Source: Janthinobacterium sp. TND4EL3 (GTDB lineage Bacteria > Pseudomonadota > Gammaproteobacteria > Burkholderiales > Burkholderiaceae_D). From it: a stretch of 64,000 nt of DNA. The notes under the pieces were generated by a model. It did no database searches. It had not been told where the DNA came from and saw nothing but the letters and a program-made list of their open reading frames with translations. Where the stretch lies: NCBI RefSeq assembly GCF_900156175.1, contig NZ_FTMV01000007.1:62001-126000 (forward strand), read 5' to 3'. Made by a program: the position numbers and the translations under genes. Shown in pieces: positions 28,487-38,527 of the stretch. Every line of letters begins with the position of its first letter. Positions within the stretch are counted from its first letter, which is position 1.

Positions 28487-28876
28487 ATGTTCGAGCGCAA
28501 CGCGAAAAACCCCATCGATACCCTGATCGGCGCCTCGACGCGGATCGAGGGCGACTTGCTGTTCTGCGGTGGCCTGCGCATCGACGGCCATGTGCGCGGC
28601 AATGTCACTGGCGAGCCGGGCGAGCCCACCTATGTGGTGCTGGGCGAGGCGGGCCGCATCGACGGCGAGGTGCGCTGCTCCAGCCTGGTCGTCAGCGGCG
28701 AAATCAACGGCCCCGTGTACGTGTCCGAAATGCTTGAAATCCAGCCAAAAGCCCGCATTGTAGGGGAGGTCTATTACAAGGTGCTGGAAATGCACAGCGG
28801 CGCCTTGGTGCAAGGCAAGCTCAGTCGCCACGACAGCGCCGACCCCGTGCTGCACCTGGCTGTGTCGGAAATGTGA
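28487..28876 (+). CDS. Bactofilin (polymer-forming cytoskeletal protein)
   Basis: A 129-residue protein of the bactofilin family, which forms filaments in the cytoplasm by stacking beta-helical repeats. The central part alternates short hydrophobic strands with Gly-turns (GDLLFCGGLRIDGHVRGN, SSLVVSGEINGPVYVS), as expected. The N-terminal tail is short and polar. An ATG at 28478 is also possible, but AGGATG six bases before 28487 favours the latter. It sits between argC and erpA, as in several related betaproteobacteria. Confidence 0.88.
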   Translation: MFERNAKNPIDTLIGASTRIEGDLLFCGGLRIDGHVRGNVTGEPGEPTYVVLGEAGRIDGEVRCSSLVVSGEINGPVYVSEMLEIQPKARIVGEVYYKVLEMHSGALVQGKLSRHDSADPVLHLAVSEM

Positions 28877-28972
28877 TCCGGAACAACAGTGGTGGCTGGC
28901 GGCGAGGGCTGGCAGAGCGAGAGTTGCGCCAACAGTCTATAATGACCGAATGTTTTCTGAGGAGTGCCTGAT

Positions 28973-29335
28973 ATGAATGCCGTCGCTGAAATGCAAGATG
29001 TGATCCCTTCCCCTATTATCTTTACCGATAGCGCCGCTGAAAAAGTCGCGCAGCTGATCGAAGAAGAAGGCAATCCCGACCTGAAATTGCGCGTCTTCGT
29101 GCAGGGCGGCGGCTGTTCCGGCTTCCAGTACGGCTTTACGTTCGACGAAATCGTCAACGAAGATGACACCACCATGGTCAAGAACGGCGTCCAGCTGTTG
29201 ATCGATTCCATGAGCTACCAGTACCTGGTCGGCGCGGAAATCGACTACAAGGATGACCTGGAAGGCGCGCAGTTCGTGATCAAGAATCCGACGGCGACCT
29301 CGACCTGCGGTTGCGGTTCGTCCTTCTCCGTCTAA
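28973..29335 (+). CDS. erpA: Iron-sulfur cluster insertion protein ErpA
   Basis: An A-type carrier that delivers Fe-S clusters to apoproteins such as those of isoprenoid synthesis. The 120-residue protein has the three conserved cysteines Cys48 ([10 protein letters not shown]), Cys112 and Cys114 (TCGCGSSF). The ATG at 28973 is preceded by GAGGAG; the GTG at 28964 is also in frame. A TATAAT at 28938-28943 is a likely -10. Confidence 0.96.
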   Translation: MNAVAEMQDVIPSPIIFTDSAAEKVAQLIEEEGNPDLKLRVFVQGGGCSGFQYGFTFDEIVNEDDTTMVKNGVQLLIDSMSYQYLVGAEIDYKDDLEGAQFVIKNPTATSTCGCGSSFSV

Positions 29336-29344
29336 GCTGGCACA

Positions 29345-29435
29345 CCTGAGAAAACGTCCATGGCGGCGTGGCATTGCCTCGCCGTACACTTCGTACTGTC
29401 TTCGGCAATGCGCCTTGCCCTGAACGTTTTTCAGG
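29345..29435. other. Nested hairpin between erpA and anmK
   Basis: Three stems are nested over 91 bp: an outer 12-bp pairing (29345-29357 with 29424-29435, one bulged base), a middle 8-bp GCATTGCC/GGCAATGC (29371-29378 with 29404-29411), and an inner GTAC/GTAC around a five-base loop. I do not recognise it as a known RNA. It could be a remnant of a mobile repeat or a structured 3' UTR of erpA. Confidence 0.55.
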
Positions 29436-29445
29436 CGCAATATAA

Positions 29446-29472
29446 AAATAGCGGATCATCGATCCGCTATTT
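29446..29472. terminator. Hairpin terminator between erpA and anmK
   Basis: A 12-bp perfect stem (29446-29457 with 29461-29472) and three-base loop. It has As on the left and Ts on the right and lies between the convergent erpA and anmK. Confidence 0.7.
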
Positions 29473-29488
29473 GTGTTTCTACATCTGC

Positions 29489-30583
29489 TCAACGCGGATA
29501 CAGCGCGCCCAGCACCCGTAAGCCCTGCGCCCCCGTCACGGCCGGCAAATTGCCCGGCTTGCGCTGCGTAAAACGCCAGGCCAGCCAGGCGAATGCCAGC
29601 GCTTCGACCTGGCTGGGTGCCACGCCCAGCGCTGCCGTCGATGCCACCGCCATGCCCGGCAATGCAGCGGCCAGCGCCGCCATCAGGCTGGCGTTTTGCG
29701 CGCCGCCGCCGCACACATACACGTTTTCCGCCTGCGCCCCGTCGCGCGCGATGGCCTGCGCCAGGCTGGCGGCCGTCAATTGCGTCAAGGTCGCCTGCAC
29801 GTCGGCAGGTTTGGCTTGCGGATAGTTGCTCAGCTTGCTATTCAGCCAGTCGGCGTGAAACAGGTCGCGGCCCGTGCTTTTCGGCGCCGGCAAGTCAAAA
29901 TACGGTTCGCCGAGCAAATCCGCCAGCAGGCCAGGGATGAGCTGGCCCGTGGCGGCCCAGGCGCCGTTGGCGTCGTAGGGCTGGCCCAGGTGCTGCAAGG
30001 CCCAGCCATCCATCAGCGCATTGCCGGGGCCCGTGTCGTAGCCCGTCACCGTGCCGTCCCCGTGCAGCACGCTGATATTGCTGATGCCGCCGATATTGGC
30101 CAGCACGCGCGTGTGGCCGGGCTCGTTGAAAATGGCCTGGTGGAAAGCGGGCACCAGCGGCGCGCCCTGGCCGCCGGCCGCCACGTCGCGGCTGCGCAAG
30201 TCGGCGATGACGTCGATGCCCGTCAGCTCCGCCAGCAGGGCCGGGTTGTTCAGCTGGCGCGTAAAGCCCAGTTCGGGGCGGTGGCGGATGGTCTGGCCAT
30301 GCGCGCCGATGGCGGCGATGGCGTCCGGGCCGATGCCCGCGCCGCTGAGCAGCATGGCGACGCAGTCGGCGTAATGCTGCACCAGCGCATTGGCCGACAG
30401 CGCCTCGCGCTCGATTTCATTCTGCCCGGCACTTTGCAGCGCCATCAGGTCGGCGCGCAGGCTGGCGGGAAAGGGAATGTAGGCGTCGCCCAGGCTGCGT
30501 ACGCTGCCATCGTCGGCAAAGTCGACCAGCGCGCCGTCAACGCCGTCCAGGCTGGTGCCCGACATCAAACCGATATACAGCAT
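29489..30583 (-). CDS. anmK: Anhydro-N-acetylmuramic acid kinase
   Basis: Phosphorylates 1,6-anhydro-MurNAc from recycled peptidoglycan to MurNAc-6-phosphate. The 364-residue protein has the family start [17 protein letters not shown], the ATPase-fold segments [11 protein letters not shown] and FDTGPGN-like ([12 protein letters not shown]), and [12 protein letters not shown] near the C-terminus. The ATG at 30583 is preceded by GAGGAAA. It is next to a peptidoglycan M23 peptidase on the same strand, a conserved association with cell-wall recycling. Confidence 0.96.
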   Translation of the reverse strand: MLYIGLMSGTSLDGVDGALVDFADDGSVRSLGDAYIPFPASLRADLMALQSAGQNEIEREALSANALVQHYADCVAMLLSGAGIGPDAIAAIGAHGQTIRHRPELGFTRQLNNPALLAELTGIDVIADLRSRDVAAGGQGAPLVPAFHQAIFNEPGHTRVLANIGGISNISVLHGDGTVTGYDTGPGNALMDGWALQHLGQPYDANGAWAATGQLIPGLLADLLGEPYFDLPAPKSTGRDLFHADWLNSKLSNYPQAKPADVQATLTQLTAASLAQAIARDGAQAENVYVCGGGAQNASLMAALAAALPGMAVASTAALGVAPSQVEALAFAWLAWRFTQRKPGNLPAVTGAQGLRVLGALYPR

Positions 30584-30647
30584 GGGTGTTTCCTCGCGTG
30601 CGTAAGTGATGGATGCATTGTGCCGTATTTTCTCGTGCACATAAAAC

Positions 30648-30681
30648 AAAGGCACCGGCCATCTGCATGGGCGGTGCCTTT
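30648..30681 (-). terminator. Intrinsic terminator after the M23 peptidase
   Basis: A 10-bp stem (30648-30657 with 30672-30681). Reading on the minus strand it is followed by a T-rich stretch, so it terminates the peptidase gene ahead of anmK. Confidence 0.75.
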
Positions 30682-30706
30682 ATGTGTTGCCCGAAGGCAG
30701 TGTGGT

Positions 30707-32074
30707 TTAGCGCGAAGCCAGTGCCGTGTCGTTCGGACGCAGCAGGGTGAAGCGGTGCATCATGTCAGCCGACACCATGCGGAAGCGGCTCAGCTCGGCA
30801 GCCGTCAACGGTGCCTGGGCTTGTACGTTCAGCTTGCTTGGGTCTTGTGCCACGCCGCCGACGCGGAATTCATAGTGCAAATGGGCGCCCGTGGACCAGC
30901 CGGTGGTGCCGACGTAACCGATCACATCGCCCTGGCTCACTTTTTGACCTTTTTTCAGGCCCGAAGCGAAGCGGCTCATATGGGCATAGGCGGTGGTGTA
31001 GTTGGCCCAGTGTTTCAGCACAACAACATTGCCGTAGCCGTTCTGGCTGCCGACGGAATCGACCACGCCGTCGCCGGAAGCGCGGATAGGCGTGCCAGTT
31101 GCTGCAGCGAAATCGATGCCTTTATGCGCTTTCCAGTTGCCGGAAATCGGGTGCACGCGCATGGAGAAGCCGGACGAGATGCGGGAAAATTCGAGGGGGG
31201 ATTTCAGGAAGGCTTTTTTGAGGGACTTGCCGTCGAAACTGTAGTAACCGCCGCCTTGCTTGCTGGCTGGGTCTTCGAACCAAACGGACTGGTAAGTCGT
31301 GCCGCGGTTGGTGAATTCACCGGCCAGGATGCGGCCCGCTCGGACAAATTCGCCATCTTGCCAGAATGTTTCGTAGACAACATTAAACGAGTCGCCGCGT
31401 TTCAGGTCGGAGCGGAAGTCGATATTGGTGGAGAACATTTCCACGATTTGCGCGGAAATCGAGTCTGGCAGGCGGGTGCCGTCCAGGCTGGAGTCGGTGG
31501 CGGCGAACAGGGTGGAAGTAATCTTGCGCGCGTGCATTTCAACGCGGCGTTCCAGCTGGGCTGCCACTTCCGTGGCCACGAACTTGTCGCCCTTGCGGGA
31601 GATCAGGATGTTCTTGACCGATTTGTCGGTGCCATCGACGAGGGTGGCGCGCATCCAGTTCAGTTCCCCAGTTTCGGACGTTTGCGCTTGCACGCGCTTG
31701 CCCGATTTGAGCAACATCACGCCGCGCGCGATCTTGTCGGTCTTGATGAAATTGGCGGCCGCCGGATCATCCACGCCGAGACGGGTCAGCAGGGTGGCGA
31801 GGGTATCGCCGGCGCGGACTTTTTCTTCGTGGGTGAAATTCTGGTCTACCTGTTCCATCGCGGAAATTTGCGAGGCGATATCCGGCATTTCCAGATTCTG
31901 GGCGATCGACGTGACCGGCAGGTCGGATGCGTCCGGCGCCATGGGCGACACAGCGACCGCGCCGAAGGCGGCCACGGCGAGCAGCACCGCCGACGCGCCA
32001 ATAATGCGTGCCTTGCGTGTCGTCGTCAGCTGTGTGTACAAGCGTGAGCCTGTGATTTTATGTATAGGGTTCAT
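30707..32074 (-). CDS. M23 family peptidoglycan endopeptidase
   Basis: A ~455-residue envelope protein. A hydrophobic segment near residues 22-42 (IIGASAVLLAVAAFGAVAV) is a signal anchor. It is followed by a LysM/OapA-like part (KVRAGDTLATLLTRLG) and a C-terminal M23 domain with the zinc motifs HKGID (His317, Asp321) and AHLHYEF (His398, His400). These enzymes cut cross-linking peptides in peptidoglycan. The start is uncertain: the ATG at 32074 has no strong ribosome binding site, and a TTG at 32155 is in frame. It is transcribed divergently from tyrS. Confidence 0.92.
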   Translation of the reverse strand: MNPIHKITGSRLYTQLTTTRKARIIGASAVLLAVAAFGAVAVSPMAPDASDLPVTSIAQNLEMPDIASQISAMEQVDQNFTHEEKVRAGDTLATLLTRLGVDDPAAANFIKTDKIARGVMLLKSGKRVQAQTSETGELNWMRATLVDGTDKSVKNILISRKGDKFVATEVAAQLERRVEMHARKITSTLFAATDSSLDGTRLPDSISAQIVEMFSTNIDFRSDLKRGDSFNVVYETFWQDGEFVRAGRILAGEFTNRGTTYQSVWFEDPASKQGGGYYSFDGKSLKKAFLKSPLEFSRISSGFSMRVHPISGNWKAHKGIDFAAATGTPIRASGDGVVDSVGSQNGYGNVVVLKHWANYTTAYAHMSRFASGLKKGQKVSQGDVIGYVGTTGWSTGAHLHYEFRVGGVAQDPSKLNVQAQAPLTAAELSRFRMVSADMMHRFTLLRPNDTALASR

Positions 32075-32172
32075 GCAATCAGTTAAAATTTGCCCTTGAA
32101 CGTGACCTGAACTATCGCTCTTTGTTGTTGTTATTTTGGTTCGCTCATACGGCAAGATTGATGGGATCGAGC

Positions 32173-32178
32173 ATTATA
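32173..32178 (-). promoter_or_regulatory. Likely -10 element of the M23 peptidase gene
   Basis: A perfect TATAAT on the minus strand, about 100 bases upstream of the chosen ATG. No good -35 is visible at the correct spacing, so this is tentative. Confidence 0.4.
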
Positions 32179-32226
32179 ACAAACTCCGCAAACCTACTAC
32201 CATTTTGAGATATACAGTCAAATTTT

Positions 32227-33492
32227 ATGGAAATCAACACCACCGCATCGCCTACAAAGGCTAACGCCGCTCAGACCGCGCTTGTGCTGTCGGACAGAGT
32301 ACAAGAAGCCCTCGCGATTACCAAGCGTGGCGTCGACGAACTCTTGATCGAAAGCGAATTTGCGCAAAAATTAGCGCGCTCCGAAAAAACGGGCGTTCCG
32401 CTGCGCATCAAACTGGGCCTGGACCCCACTGCACCCGACTTGCATCTGGGTCACACTGTCGTGCTGAACAAGATGCGCCAGCTGCAAAACCTCGGCCATC
32501 AAGTCATTTTCCTGATCGGTGACTTCACTTCCATGATCGGCGACCCTTCGGGCCGCAACGTCACGCGTCCGCCGCTGACGAAGGAACAGATCGAGATTAA
32601 CGCGATGACGTATTTCGCGCAAGCATCTTTGGTGTTGGATGCCAGCAAGACCGAAATCCGCTATAACTCCGAGTGGTGCGATCCGCTGGGCGCGCGCGGC
32701 ATCATCCAGCTCGCTTCCCACTACACGGTGGCGCGCATGATCGAGCGCGACGACTTCACCAAGCGCTTCCAGGGCGGCATTCCTATTTCCGTCCATGAAT
32801 TCCTGTACCCGCTGATGCAGGGTTACGACTCGGTGGCCCTGAAATCGGACCTGGAACTGGGCGGCACGGACCAGAAGTTCAACCTGCTGGTGGGCCGCGA
32901 ACTGCAAAAGCAGTACGGACAGGAGCAGCAGTGTATTTTGACCATGCCGCTGCTGGAAGGTTTGGACGGCGTGGAAAAAATGTCCAAGTCGAAGAATAAT
33001 TACATCGGCATCACGGAACCGGGCAACACCATGTTCGCCAAGCTGATGAGCATTTCCGACGTCATGATGTGGCGCTACTACGAGCTGCTGTCGTGGCGCT
33101 CGATCGCCGAACTGGCCCAGTTGAAGCGCGAAGTCGAGGAAGGCCGCAATCCGCGCGACGCCAAGGTTGCGCTGGCGCAAGAAATCGTCGCCCGTTTCCA
33201 CTCGCAGCAGGCGGCCGAAGATGCGCTGGCCGACTTCGTCAACCGCTCGAAGGGCGGCATTCCCGACGATATCCCGGCAGTGACCCTGGCTGGCGCGCCG
33301 CTGGGCATCCCGCAATTGCTGAAACAGGCTGGCCTGTGCCCATCGACGTCGGAAGCCATGCGCAAGATCGACCAGGGCGGCGTGCGCATCGACGGCACCG
33401 TCATCAGCGACAAGGGCTTGCAAGTGGCGGCCGGCGAATTCGTGTTGCAAGTTGGCAAGCGCAGTTTCGCGCGCGTCACCTTGACGGCATGA
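32227..33492 (+). CDS. tyrS: Tyrosyl-tRNA synthetase
   Basis: Charges tRNA-Tyr. The 421-residue protein has a class I fold with HLGH in DLHLGHTVV, the KMSKS loop in [10 protein letters not shown], and a C-terminal S4-type RNA-binding domain ([13 protein letters not shown]). The N-terminal ~25 residues extend beyond the core. It is divergent from the M23 gene, and its stop codon overlaps the start of dtd (ATGA). Confidence 0.97.
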   Translation: MEINTTASPTKANAAQTALVLSDRVQEALAITKRGVDELLIESEFAQKLARSEKTGVPLRIKLGLDPTAPDLHLGHTVVLNKMRQLQNLGHQVIFLIGDFTSMIGDPSGRNVTRPPLTKEQIEINAMTYFAQASLVLDASKTEIRYNSEWCDPLGARGIIQLASHYTVARMIERDDFTKRFQGGIPISVHEFLYPLMQGYDSVALKSDLELGGTDQKFNLLVGRELQKQYGQEQQCILTMPLLEGLDGVEKMSKSKNNYIGITEPGNTMFAKLMSISDVMMWRYYELLSWRSIAELAQLKREVEEGRNPRDAKVALAQEIVARFHSQQAAEDALADFVNRSKGGIPDDIPAVTLAGAPLGIPQLLKQAGLCPSTSEAMRKIDQGGVRIDGTVISDKGLQVAAGEFVLQVGKRSFARVTLTA

Positions 33493-33935
33493 TCGCGCTG
33501 CTGCAAAGAGTCACGCAGGCCAAAGTCGACGTCGGCGGCGCCACCGTCGGCGCCATCGACGCCGGCCTGATGGTGCTCGTGTGCGCCGAGCGCGGCGATA
33601 CGGAGAAGGAAGCGGACGCCCTGTTGACCAAGCTGCTCGGTTACCGCGTGTTTGCCGACGCGGCGGGCAAGATGAACCGCAGCGTGACGGACGTGGCCGG
33701 CGGCTTGCTGCTGGTGCCGCAGTTCACCCTGGCGGCCGACACCAAGTCCGGCACGCGCCCGTCGTTCACGCCGGCGGCCGCGCCGCAGGACGGCTTGCGC
33801 CTGTTCACGCATTTCGTGGACCAGGCGCGCAGCCGCCATGCGACCGTGCAAACGGGGCAGTTCGGCGCCGACATGCAGGTGTCGCTGACGAACGACGGCC
33901 CCGTCACCTTCTGGCTGCAAGTGAACGCTAAATAA
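33489..33935 (+). CDS. dtd: D-aminoacyl-tRNA deacylase
   Basis: Hydrolyses D-amino acids, notably D-tyrosine, from mischarged tRNA. The 148-residue protein has the conserved [18 protein letters not shown] and NDGPVTFWL motifs. Its ATG overlaps the tyrS stop by the ATGA arrangement, so the two are translationally coupled. The frame extends upstream inside tyrS, but the start MIALLQRV is the family start. Confidence 0.97.
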   Translation: MIALLQRVTQAKVDVGGATVGAIDAGLMVLVCAERGDTEKEADALLTKLLGYRVFADAAGKMNRSVTDVAGGLLLVPQFTLAADTKSGTRPSFTPAAAPQDGLRLFTHFVDQARSRHATVQTGQFGADMQVSLTNDGPVTFWLQVNAK

Positions 33936-33967
33936 GTGCAAAACAATAACTACAAGGGGAGCAAGCG

Positions 33968-34606
33968 ATGAAATTGTGGAGCGAGACGTTTCGTGATGGC
34001 GGCCTGATGCCGGCCGACCATGCCTTTGCCGAGATCGATCCGGCCAGCCGCGTGCGCCTTGCCGGCAACCGCAATCCCCATCTGGCCTGGGACGAGGTGC
34101 CGAACGGCACCGAGTCGCTGGTGCTGTTCTGCATCGATCCCGATGCGCCGCAGGACGCCAGCCTGGTCAATGTTGAAGGCCAGGTCTTGCCGCTGGCGGC
34201 GCCGCGCGGCGATTTTTATCACTGGAGCTTGCTCGACGTGCCGCCCGCCATGCGTTCCATTGCCGCCGGGGAATTTTCCAGCGGCATCACGCCACGCGGC
34301 AAGGCGGCCGCTACTGGTAATGGGCTGCGGCAAGGTTTGAATGACTACACGGGCTGGTTTGCAGGCGATGCCGCCATGGCCGGCGATTATTACGGTTATG
34401 ATGGCCCGTGCCCGCCGTGGAATGACGAACGCATCCACCACTACATTTTCCGCCTGTATGCGCTCGACGTGCCAAAGTTGGCCTTGCCCGAACGTTTTAC
34501 GGGGCAGCAAGCCCATGCCGCGCTCTACGGCCACATCCTCGACGAAGCCCAGCTCGTCGTCGCCTACTCGCTCAACCCCGAGTTGGCACTTACCCTGAAG
34601 AAATAA
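33968..34606 (+). CDS. YbhB/YbcL family PEBP-like protein
   Basis: A 212-residue protein of the phosphatidylethanolamine-binding (Raf kinase inhibitor-like) family; the bacterial function is not established. The central motifs are LVLFCIDPDAP, DFYHWSLLDVP and YYGYDGPCPP, followed by HHYIFRLYAL. There is no signal peptide. The ATG is preceded by AAGGGGAG. It follows dtd after 32 bp and precedes the next gene by 3 bp, so they are one transcription unit. Confidence 0.9.
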   Translation: MKLWSETFRDGGLMPADHAFAEIDPASRVRLAGNRNPHLAWDEVPNGTESLVLFCIDPDAPQDASLVNVEGQVLPLAAPRGDFYHWSLLDVPPAMRSIAAGEFSSGITPRGKAAATGNGLRQGLNDYTGWFAGDAAMAGDYYGYDGPCPPWNDERIHHYIFRLYALDVPKLALPERFTGQQAHAALYGHILDEAQLVVAYSLNPELALTLKK

Positions 34607-34609
34607 AGC

Positions 34610-35254
34610 ATGAGCACCACGATCTTACTGATACGCCATGGCGAAACGGCCTGGAATGCGGGCCGCCGCCTGCAGGGCCATATCGACATCGCCCTCAACG
34701 AGGCGGGCCTGGCGCAGGCGGCCGCGCTGGGGCAGGCGCTGGCAGATGAGCCGCTGGCCGCCATCCTCGCCAGCGATCTGCAACGGGCGCAGCAGACGGC
34801 GCAAGCCATTGCTCAATTGAAAAATCTGCCCGTGCAGACGGACCCCTTGCTGCGCGAGCGCTGCTATGGCGCCTTCGAGGGCTTGCTGTATGCCGATATT
34901 GCCGCGCGCTATCCGCACGAGTATGCGCAATGGCAATCGCGCCAGATCGACGCCGTGATGCCGTCGGGCGAGCGCGACGCCGAGAGCTTCCGCCAGTTCT
35001 ATGCGCGCGCGAATGGCGCCATCGCCCGCTGGGCCGAACGCCATGACGGCCAGACGATCGCCATCGTGGCGCACGGCGGCGTGCTCGAGTGCGCCTACCG
35101 CGAGGCGATCGGCATGGCGCTCGACAGTCCGCGCGACTTCCAGGTCCAAAATGCCAGCGTCAACCGTTTTTCTTACGCGGATGGTAAGCTGCAATTGGAG
35201 CACTGGGGAGACATCGATCACCTGAGCGTGCCCGCGATGGACGAGCTGAGTTAA
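34610..35254 (+). CDS. Histidine phosphatase family protein (phosphoglycerate mutase-like)
   Basis: A 214-residue histidine phosphatase of the cofactor-dependent phosphoglycerate mutase (GpmB/CobC) group. The catalytic LLIRHGETAWN has Arg9 and His10, and a second catalytic His is in IVAHGGVLE. The exact substrate cannot be judged by sequence: it could be a phosphoglycerate mutase-like or an alpha-ribazole phosphatase-type enzyme. It lies 3 bp after the PEBP gene in the tyrS-dtd transcription unit. Confidence 0.88.
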   Translation: MSTTILLIRHGETAWNAGRRLQGHIDIALNEAGLAQAAALGQALADEPLAAILASDLQRAQQTAQAIAQLKNLPVQTDPLLRERCYGAFEGLLYADIAARYPHEYAQWQSRQIDAVMPSGERDAESFRQFYARANGAIARWAERHDGQTIAIVAHGGVLECAYREAIGMALDSPRDFQVQNASVNRFSYADGKLQLEHWGDIDHLSVPAMDELS

Positions 35255-35361
35255 GCGGCCTCATTGTCACTCTGACGCACTGAGCCAAAAAAATAGTGCT
35301 TATTAATTAGGCAGGGAATCGGTTAAAATAGCAGGTTCCTCCGTCCATTCCAGGTTCTTCA

Positions 35362-36402
35362 GTGCAAATCGGCCCTCACATTCTGCGCAACAACGTTTTC
35401 GTCGCTCCCATGGCGGGCGTGACGGACCGGCCTTTCCGCCAGTTGTGCAAGCAGCTCGGTGCCGGTTACGCCGTGTCGGAGATGGCGGCGTCGAATCCGC
35501 GCCTGTGGGCGACGGAAAAAAGTTCGCGCCGCACGGACCACGCAGGCGAAATGGAGCCGAAAGCCGTGCAGATCGCCGGTGCCGATCCGCAAGACCTGGC
35601 CGACTGCGCCAAGTTCAACGTGGACCGGGGCGCGCAGATCATCGACATCAACATGGGTTGCCCCGTCAAAAAGGTGTGCAACAGCTGGTGCGGTTCGGCC
35701 CTGCTGCAAAACGAAAGCCTGGTCGAAAAGATCCTGCACGCCGTCGTCAACGCCGTTGACGTGCCCGTCACCCTGAAATTTCGCACGGGCTGGAACCGCG
35801 AAAACAAGAACGCCCTGAAAATCGCCCGCATCGCCGAGCAAGCGGGCATCCAGATGCTGACCTTGCACGGCCGCACGCGTGCCGATGGCTACAAGGGCGA
35901 TGCCGAATATGAAACCATTGCCGCCGTGAAAGCATCGGTGGGCATCCCCGTGGTGGCCAATGGCGACATTACCAGCCCGGAGAAGGCCCGCTTTGTGCTC
36001 GATCAAACGGGCGCCGATGCCGTCATGATCGGCCGCGCGGCGCAGGGCCGGCCGTGGATTTGCCGCGAAATCGACCATTTCTTGCGTACCGGCACCTTGT
36101 TGCCGGCGCCCTACGTGGACGAAGTGCGCACCCTGATGGACGAGCATTTGCGCGCCCATTACGCGTTTTACGGGGAATTTCTCGGCGTGCGCACGGCGCG
36201 CAAGCACATCGGCTGGTACGTCAAGGATCTGGAAGGCGGCGAGGCGTTCCGCCAGCAAATGAACTTGCTGGAGTCGACGGACGCGCAATTGCTGGCCGTG
36301 GATCAATTTTTTGAGTCGCAATGGAAATTTGGCGAACGGTTACAATACCGCCTCTCCGAATCCAGTGAAAGTGGCCTAATAGAAACGGCCACGGCAGCAT
36401 GA
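35362..36402 (+). CDS. dusB: tRNA-dihydrouridine synthase B
   Basis: An FMN enzyme that reduces uridine to dihydrouridine in tRNA. The 346-residue protein has the TIM-barrel segments FVAPMAGVTDRPFR, INMGCPVKKVCN and NGDITSPEKA, then GRAAQGRPWI near residue 230. The start is a GTG at 35362 (giving MQIGPHILRNN), as is usual for this family. It precedes fis in the classic dusB-fis pair. TAAAAT at 35324-35329 is a possible -10. Confidence 0.95.
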   Translation: MQIGPHILRNNVFVAPMAGVTDRPFRQLCKQLGAGYAVSEMAASNPRLWATEKSSRRTDHAGEMEPKAVQIAGADPQDLADCAKFNVDRGAQIIDINMGCPVKKVCNSWCGSALLQNESLVEKILHAVVNAVDVPVTLKFRTGWNRENKNALKIARIAEQAGIQMLTLHGRTRADGYKGDAEYETIAAVKASVGIPVVANGDITSPEKARFVLDQTGADAVMIGRAAQGRPWICREIDHFLRTGTLLPAPYVDEVRTLMDEHLRAHYAFYGEFLGVRTARKHIGWYVKDLEGGEAFRQQMNLLESTDAQLLAVDQFFESQWKFGERLQYRLSESSESGLIETATAA

Positions 36403-36568
36403 GCAGATAGCAACAAGTGGTGTGTCAGGTACCAGCAGTACAAGGGCGAGCGCCTATACAGAGCGTCATGCAATATTAATTACAACACCGAGGCAAGAGG
36501 GCAGCACGCGGACCGCATGAGCGACGCGGCGCCCGATGGCCAGGTGTTCAGCCGGTTGAAGCATAAAA

Positions 36569-36802
36569 ATGAGCAAAGAAAGCATTCAGGAAGTCGTACA
36601 GAAAAGTCTAGAAGATTACTTCAATGACCTGGGCGAACAGCAAGCATCGAATATCTATGACATGGTCGTGCTGACCGTGGAAAAGCCCATCCTGGAAGTC
36701 GTGATGACACGCGCCGATGGCAACCAGTCGCATGCCGCGCAGATGCTGGGCATCAACCGCAATACCCTGCGCAAGAAATTGCAGGAGCACGGTTTGCTGT
36801 AA
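36569..36802 (+). CDS. fis: Fis family DNA-binding protein
   Basis: A 77-residue nucleoid-associated protein. The C-terminal helix-turn-helix (SHAAQMLGINRNTLRKKL) is strongly conserved with Fis and NtrC-type domains; the N-terminal dimerisation region is shorter than in E. coli Fis (98 residues), as usual for betaproteobacteria. It lies downstream of dusB (166-bp gap) and before purH. Confidence 0.93.
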   Translation: MSKESIQEVVQKSLEDYFNDLGEQQASNIYDMVVLTVEKPILEVVMTRADGNQSHAAQMLGINRNTLRKKLQEHGLL

Positions 36803-36904
36803 TGCCGGCATGCAAGTGACGCCAAGATTTGAATCCGCCGCCGCCTCAGCCAGACGACTGAGCGGCGCCATTCGCCAAGAACACTTAACCACCTAGCCAC
36901 AGCC

Positions 36905-38491
36905 ATGATCAAACAAGCTCTCCTCTCCGTTTCCGACAAGACCGGCGTTCTCGAATTCGCCCGCGCCCTGTCCGCCCTCGGCGTCAACCTCCTGTCCACG
37001 GGCGGCACCGCCAAGTTGCTGGCAGACAACGGCGTTCCCGTCACGGAAGTTGCCGATTACACGGGTTTCCCGGAGATGCTCGATGGCCGTGTGAAGACCC
37101 TGCACCCGAAAGTGCATGGCGGTATCCTGGCGCGCCGCGATTTCCCTGAGCACATGTCGAAACTGGTCGAGCACGACATGCCGACCATCGACATGGTGGT
37201 GGTCAACCTGTACCCGTTCCAGGGCACGGTCGCCAAGGCCGATTGCACGCTGGAAGACGCGATCGAAAACATCGATATCGGCGGCCCGACCATGCTGCGT
37301 TCGGCGGCCAAGAACCACAAGGACGTGGTCGTCATCTGCGATCCGACCGACTACGACGCCGTGCTGGCGGAAATCCGCTCGGCCGACGGCAAGGCCGGCG
37401 ACGTCAGCTATGACACCAAGTTCATGCTGGCGAAAAAAGTCTTTGCGCACACGGCGCAATACGATGGCGCCATCACCAACTACCTGACCAGCCTGGGCCC
37501 GACGAAAGTGCACGCCGAGCGCGGCGCCTATCCGCAAATCCTGAACGTTGCCTTTGAAAAAGTGCAAGACATGCGCTACGGTGAAAACCCGCACCAGAGC
37601 GCCGCCTTCTACCGCGACCTCGTCACCATCGATGGCGCACTGGCCAACTACCGCCAGCTGCAGGGCAAGGAATTGTCGTACAACAACATCGCCGATGCCG
37701 ATGCGGCCTGGGAATGCGTGAAGAGCATGGGCGGTTTCGAGCAAAGCGCTGCCTGCGTCATCGTCAAGCATGCGAACCCATGCGGCGTCGCGCTGGGCAA
37801 GAATGCGGCCGAAGCGTATGCGCGCGCCCTGCAGACGGACCCGACCTCGGCATTCGGCGGCATCATCGCGTTTAATACCGAACTGGACGGCGCCACCGCC
37901 GGCGAAATCGCCAAGCTCTTCGTCGAAGTGCTGATCGCCCCATCGTTCTCCGCCGAAGCGAAACAAATTCTGTCGAGCAAACAAAACGTGCGCATGCTGG
38001 AAATTCCGCTGGGCAATGGCGTCAACGCCATGGACTTCAAGCGTGTCGGCGGCGGTCTGCTGGTGCAATCGCCGGATGCGAAAAACGTCGGCATCGGCGA
38101 CTTGCGCGTCGTCAGCAAGCTGCAGCCGACGCCGCAGCAATTGTCGGACCTGATGTTCGCCTGGAAAGTGGCGAAATTCGTCAAGTCGAACGCCATCGTC
38201 TTCTGCGGCAATAACATGACCCTGGGCGTGGGCGCAGGCCAGATGAGCCGTATCGACTCGGCCCGCATCGCCTCGATCAAGGCGCAAAACGCGGGCCTGT
38301 CGCTGGCGGGCTCCGTCGTGGCGTCGGACGCCTTCTTCCCGTTCCGCGACGGCCTTGACGTCGTCGTCGACGCGGGCGCGACCTGCGTCATCCACCCGGG
38401 CGGCTCCATGCGCGACCAGGAAGTGATCGATGCGGCGGACGAGCGCGGCGTGGTCATGTTGTATACCGGAACGCGTCACTTCCGTCATTAA
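36905..38491 (+). CDS. purH: Bifunctional AICAR transformylase/IMP cyclohydrolase
   Basis: Performs the last two steps of purine synthesis: formylation of AICAR and ring closure to IMP. The 528-residue protein has an N-terminal MGS-like IMP cyclohydrolase domain ([22 protein letters not shown]) and a C-terminal transformylase domain with [10 protein letters not shown] and [17 protein letters not shown]. The ATG has no strong ribosome binding site but the N-terminus [14 protein letters not shown] is conserved. It follows fis, as in many proteobacteria. Confidence 0.97.
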   Translation: MIKQALLSVSDKTGVLEFARALSALGVNLLSTGGTAKLLADNGVPVTEVADYTGFPEMLDGRVKTLHPKVHGGILARRDFPEHMSKLVEHDMPTIDMVVVNLYPFQGTVAKADCTLEDAIENIDIGGPTMLRSAAKNHKDVVVICDPTDYDAVLAEIRSADGKAGDVSYDTKFMLAKKVFAHTAQYDGAITNYLTSLGPTKVHAERGAYPQILNVAFEKVQDMRYGENPHQSAAFYRDLVTIDGALANYRQLQGKELSYNNIADADAAWECVKSMGGFEQSAACVIVKHANPCGVALGKNAAEAYARALQTDPTSAFGGIIAFNTELDGATAGEIAKLFVEVLIAPSFSAEAKQILSSKQNVRMLEIPLGNGVNAMDFKRVGGGLLVQSPDAKNVGIGDLRVVSKLQPTPQQLSDLMFAWKVAKFVKSNAIVFCGNNMTLGVGAGQMSRIDSARIASIKAQNAGLSLAGSVVASDAFFPFRDGLDVVVDAGATCVIHPGGSMRDQEVIDAADERGVVMLYTGTRHFRH

Positions 38492-38527
38492 GAAGGCGGT
38501 CTAAACCTACGGCGCGGCGCGGGGCGC

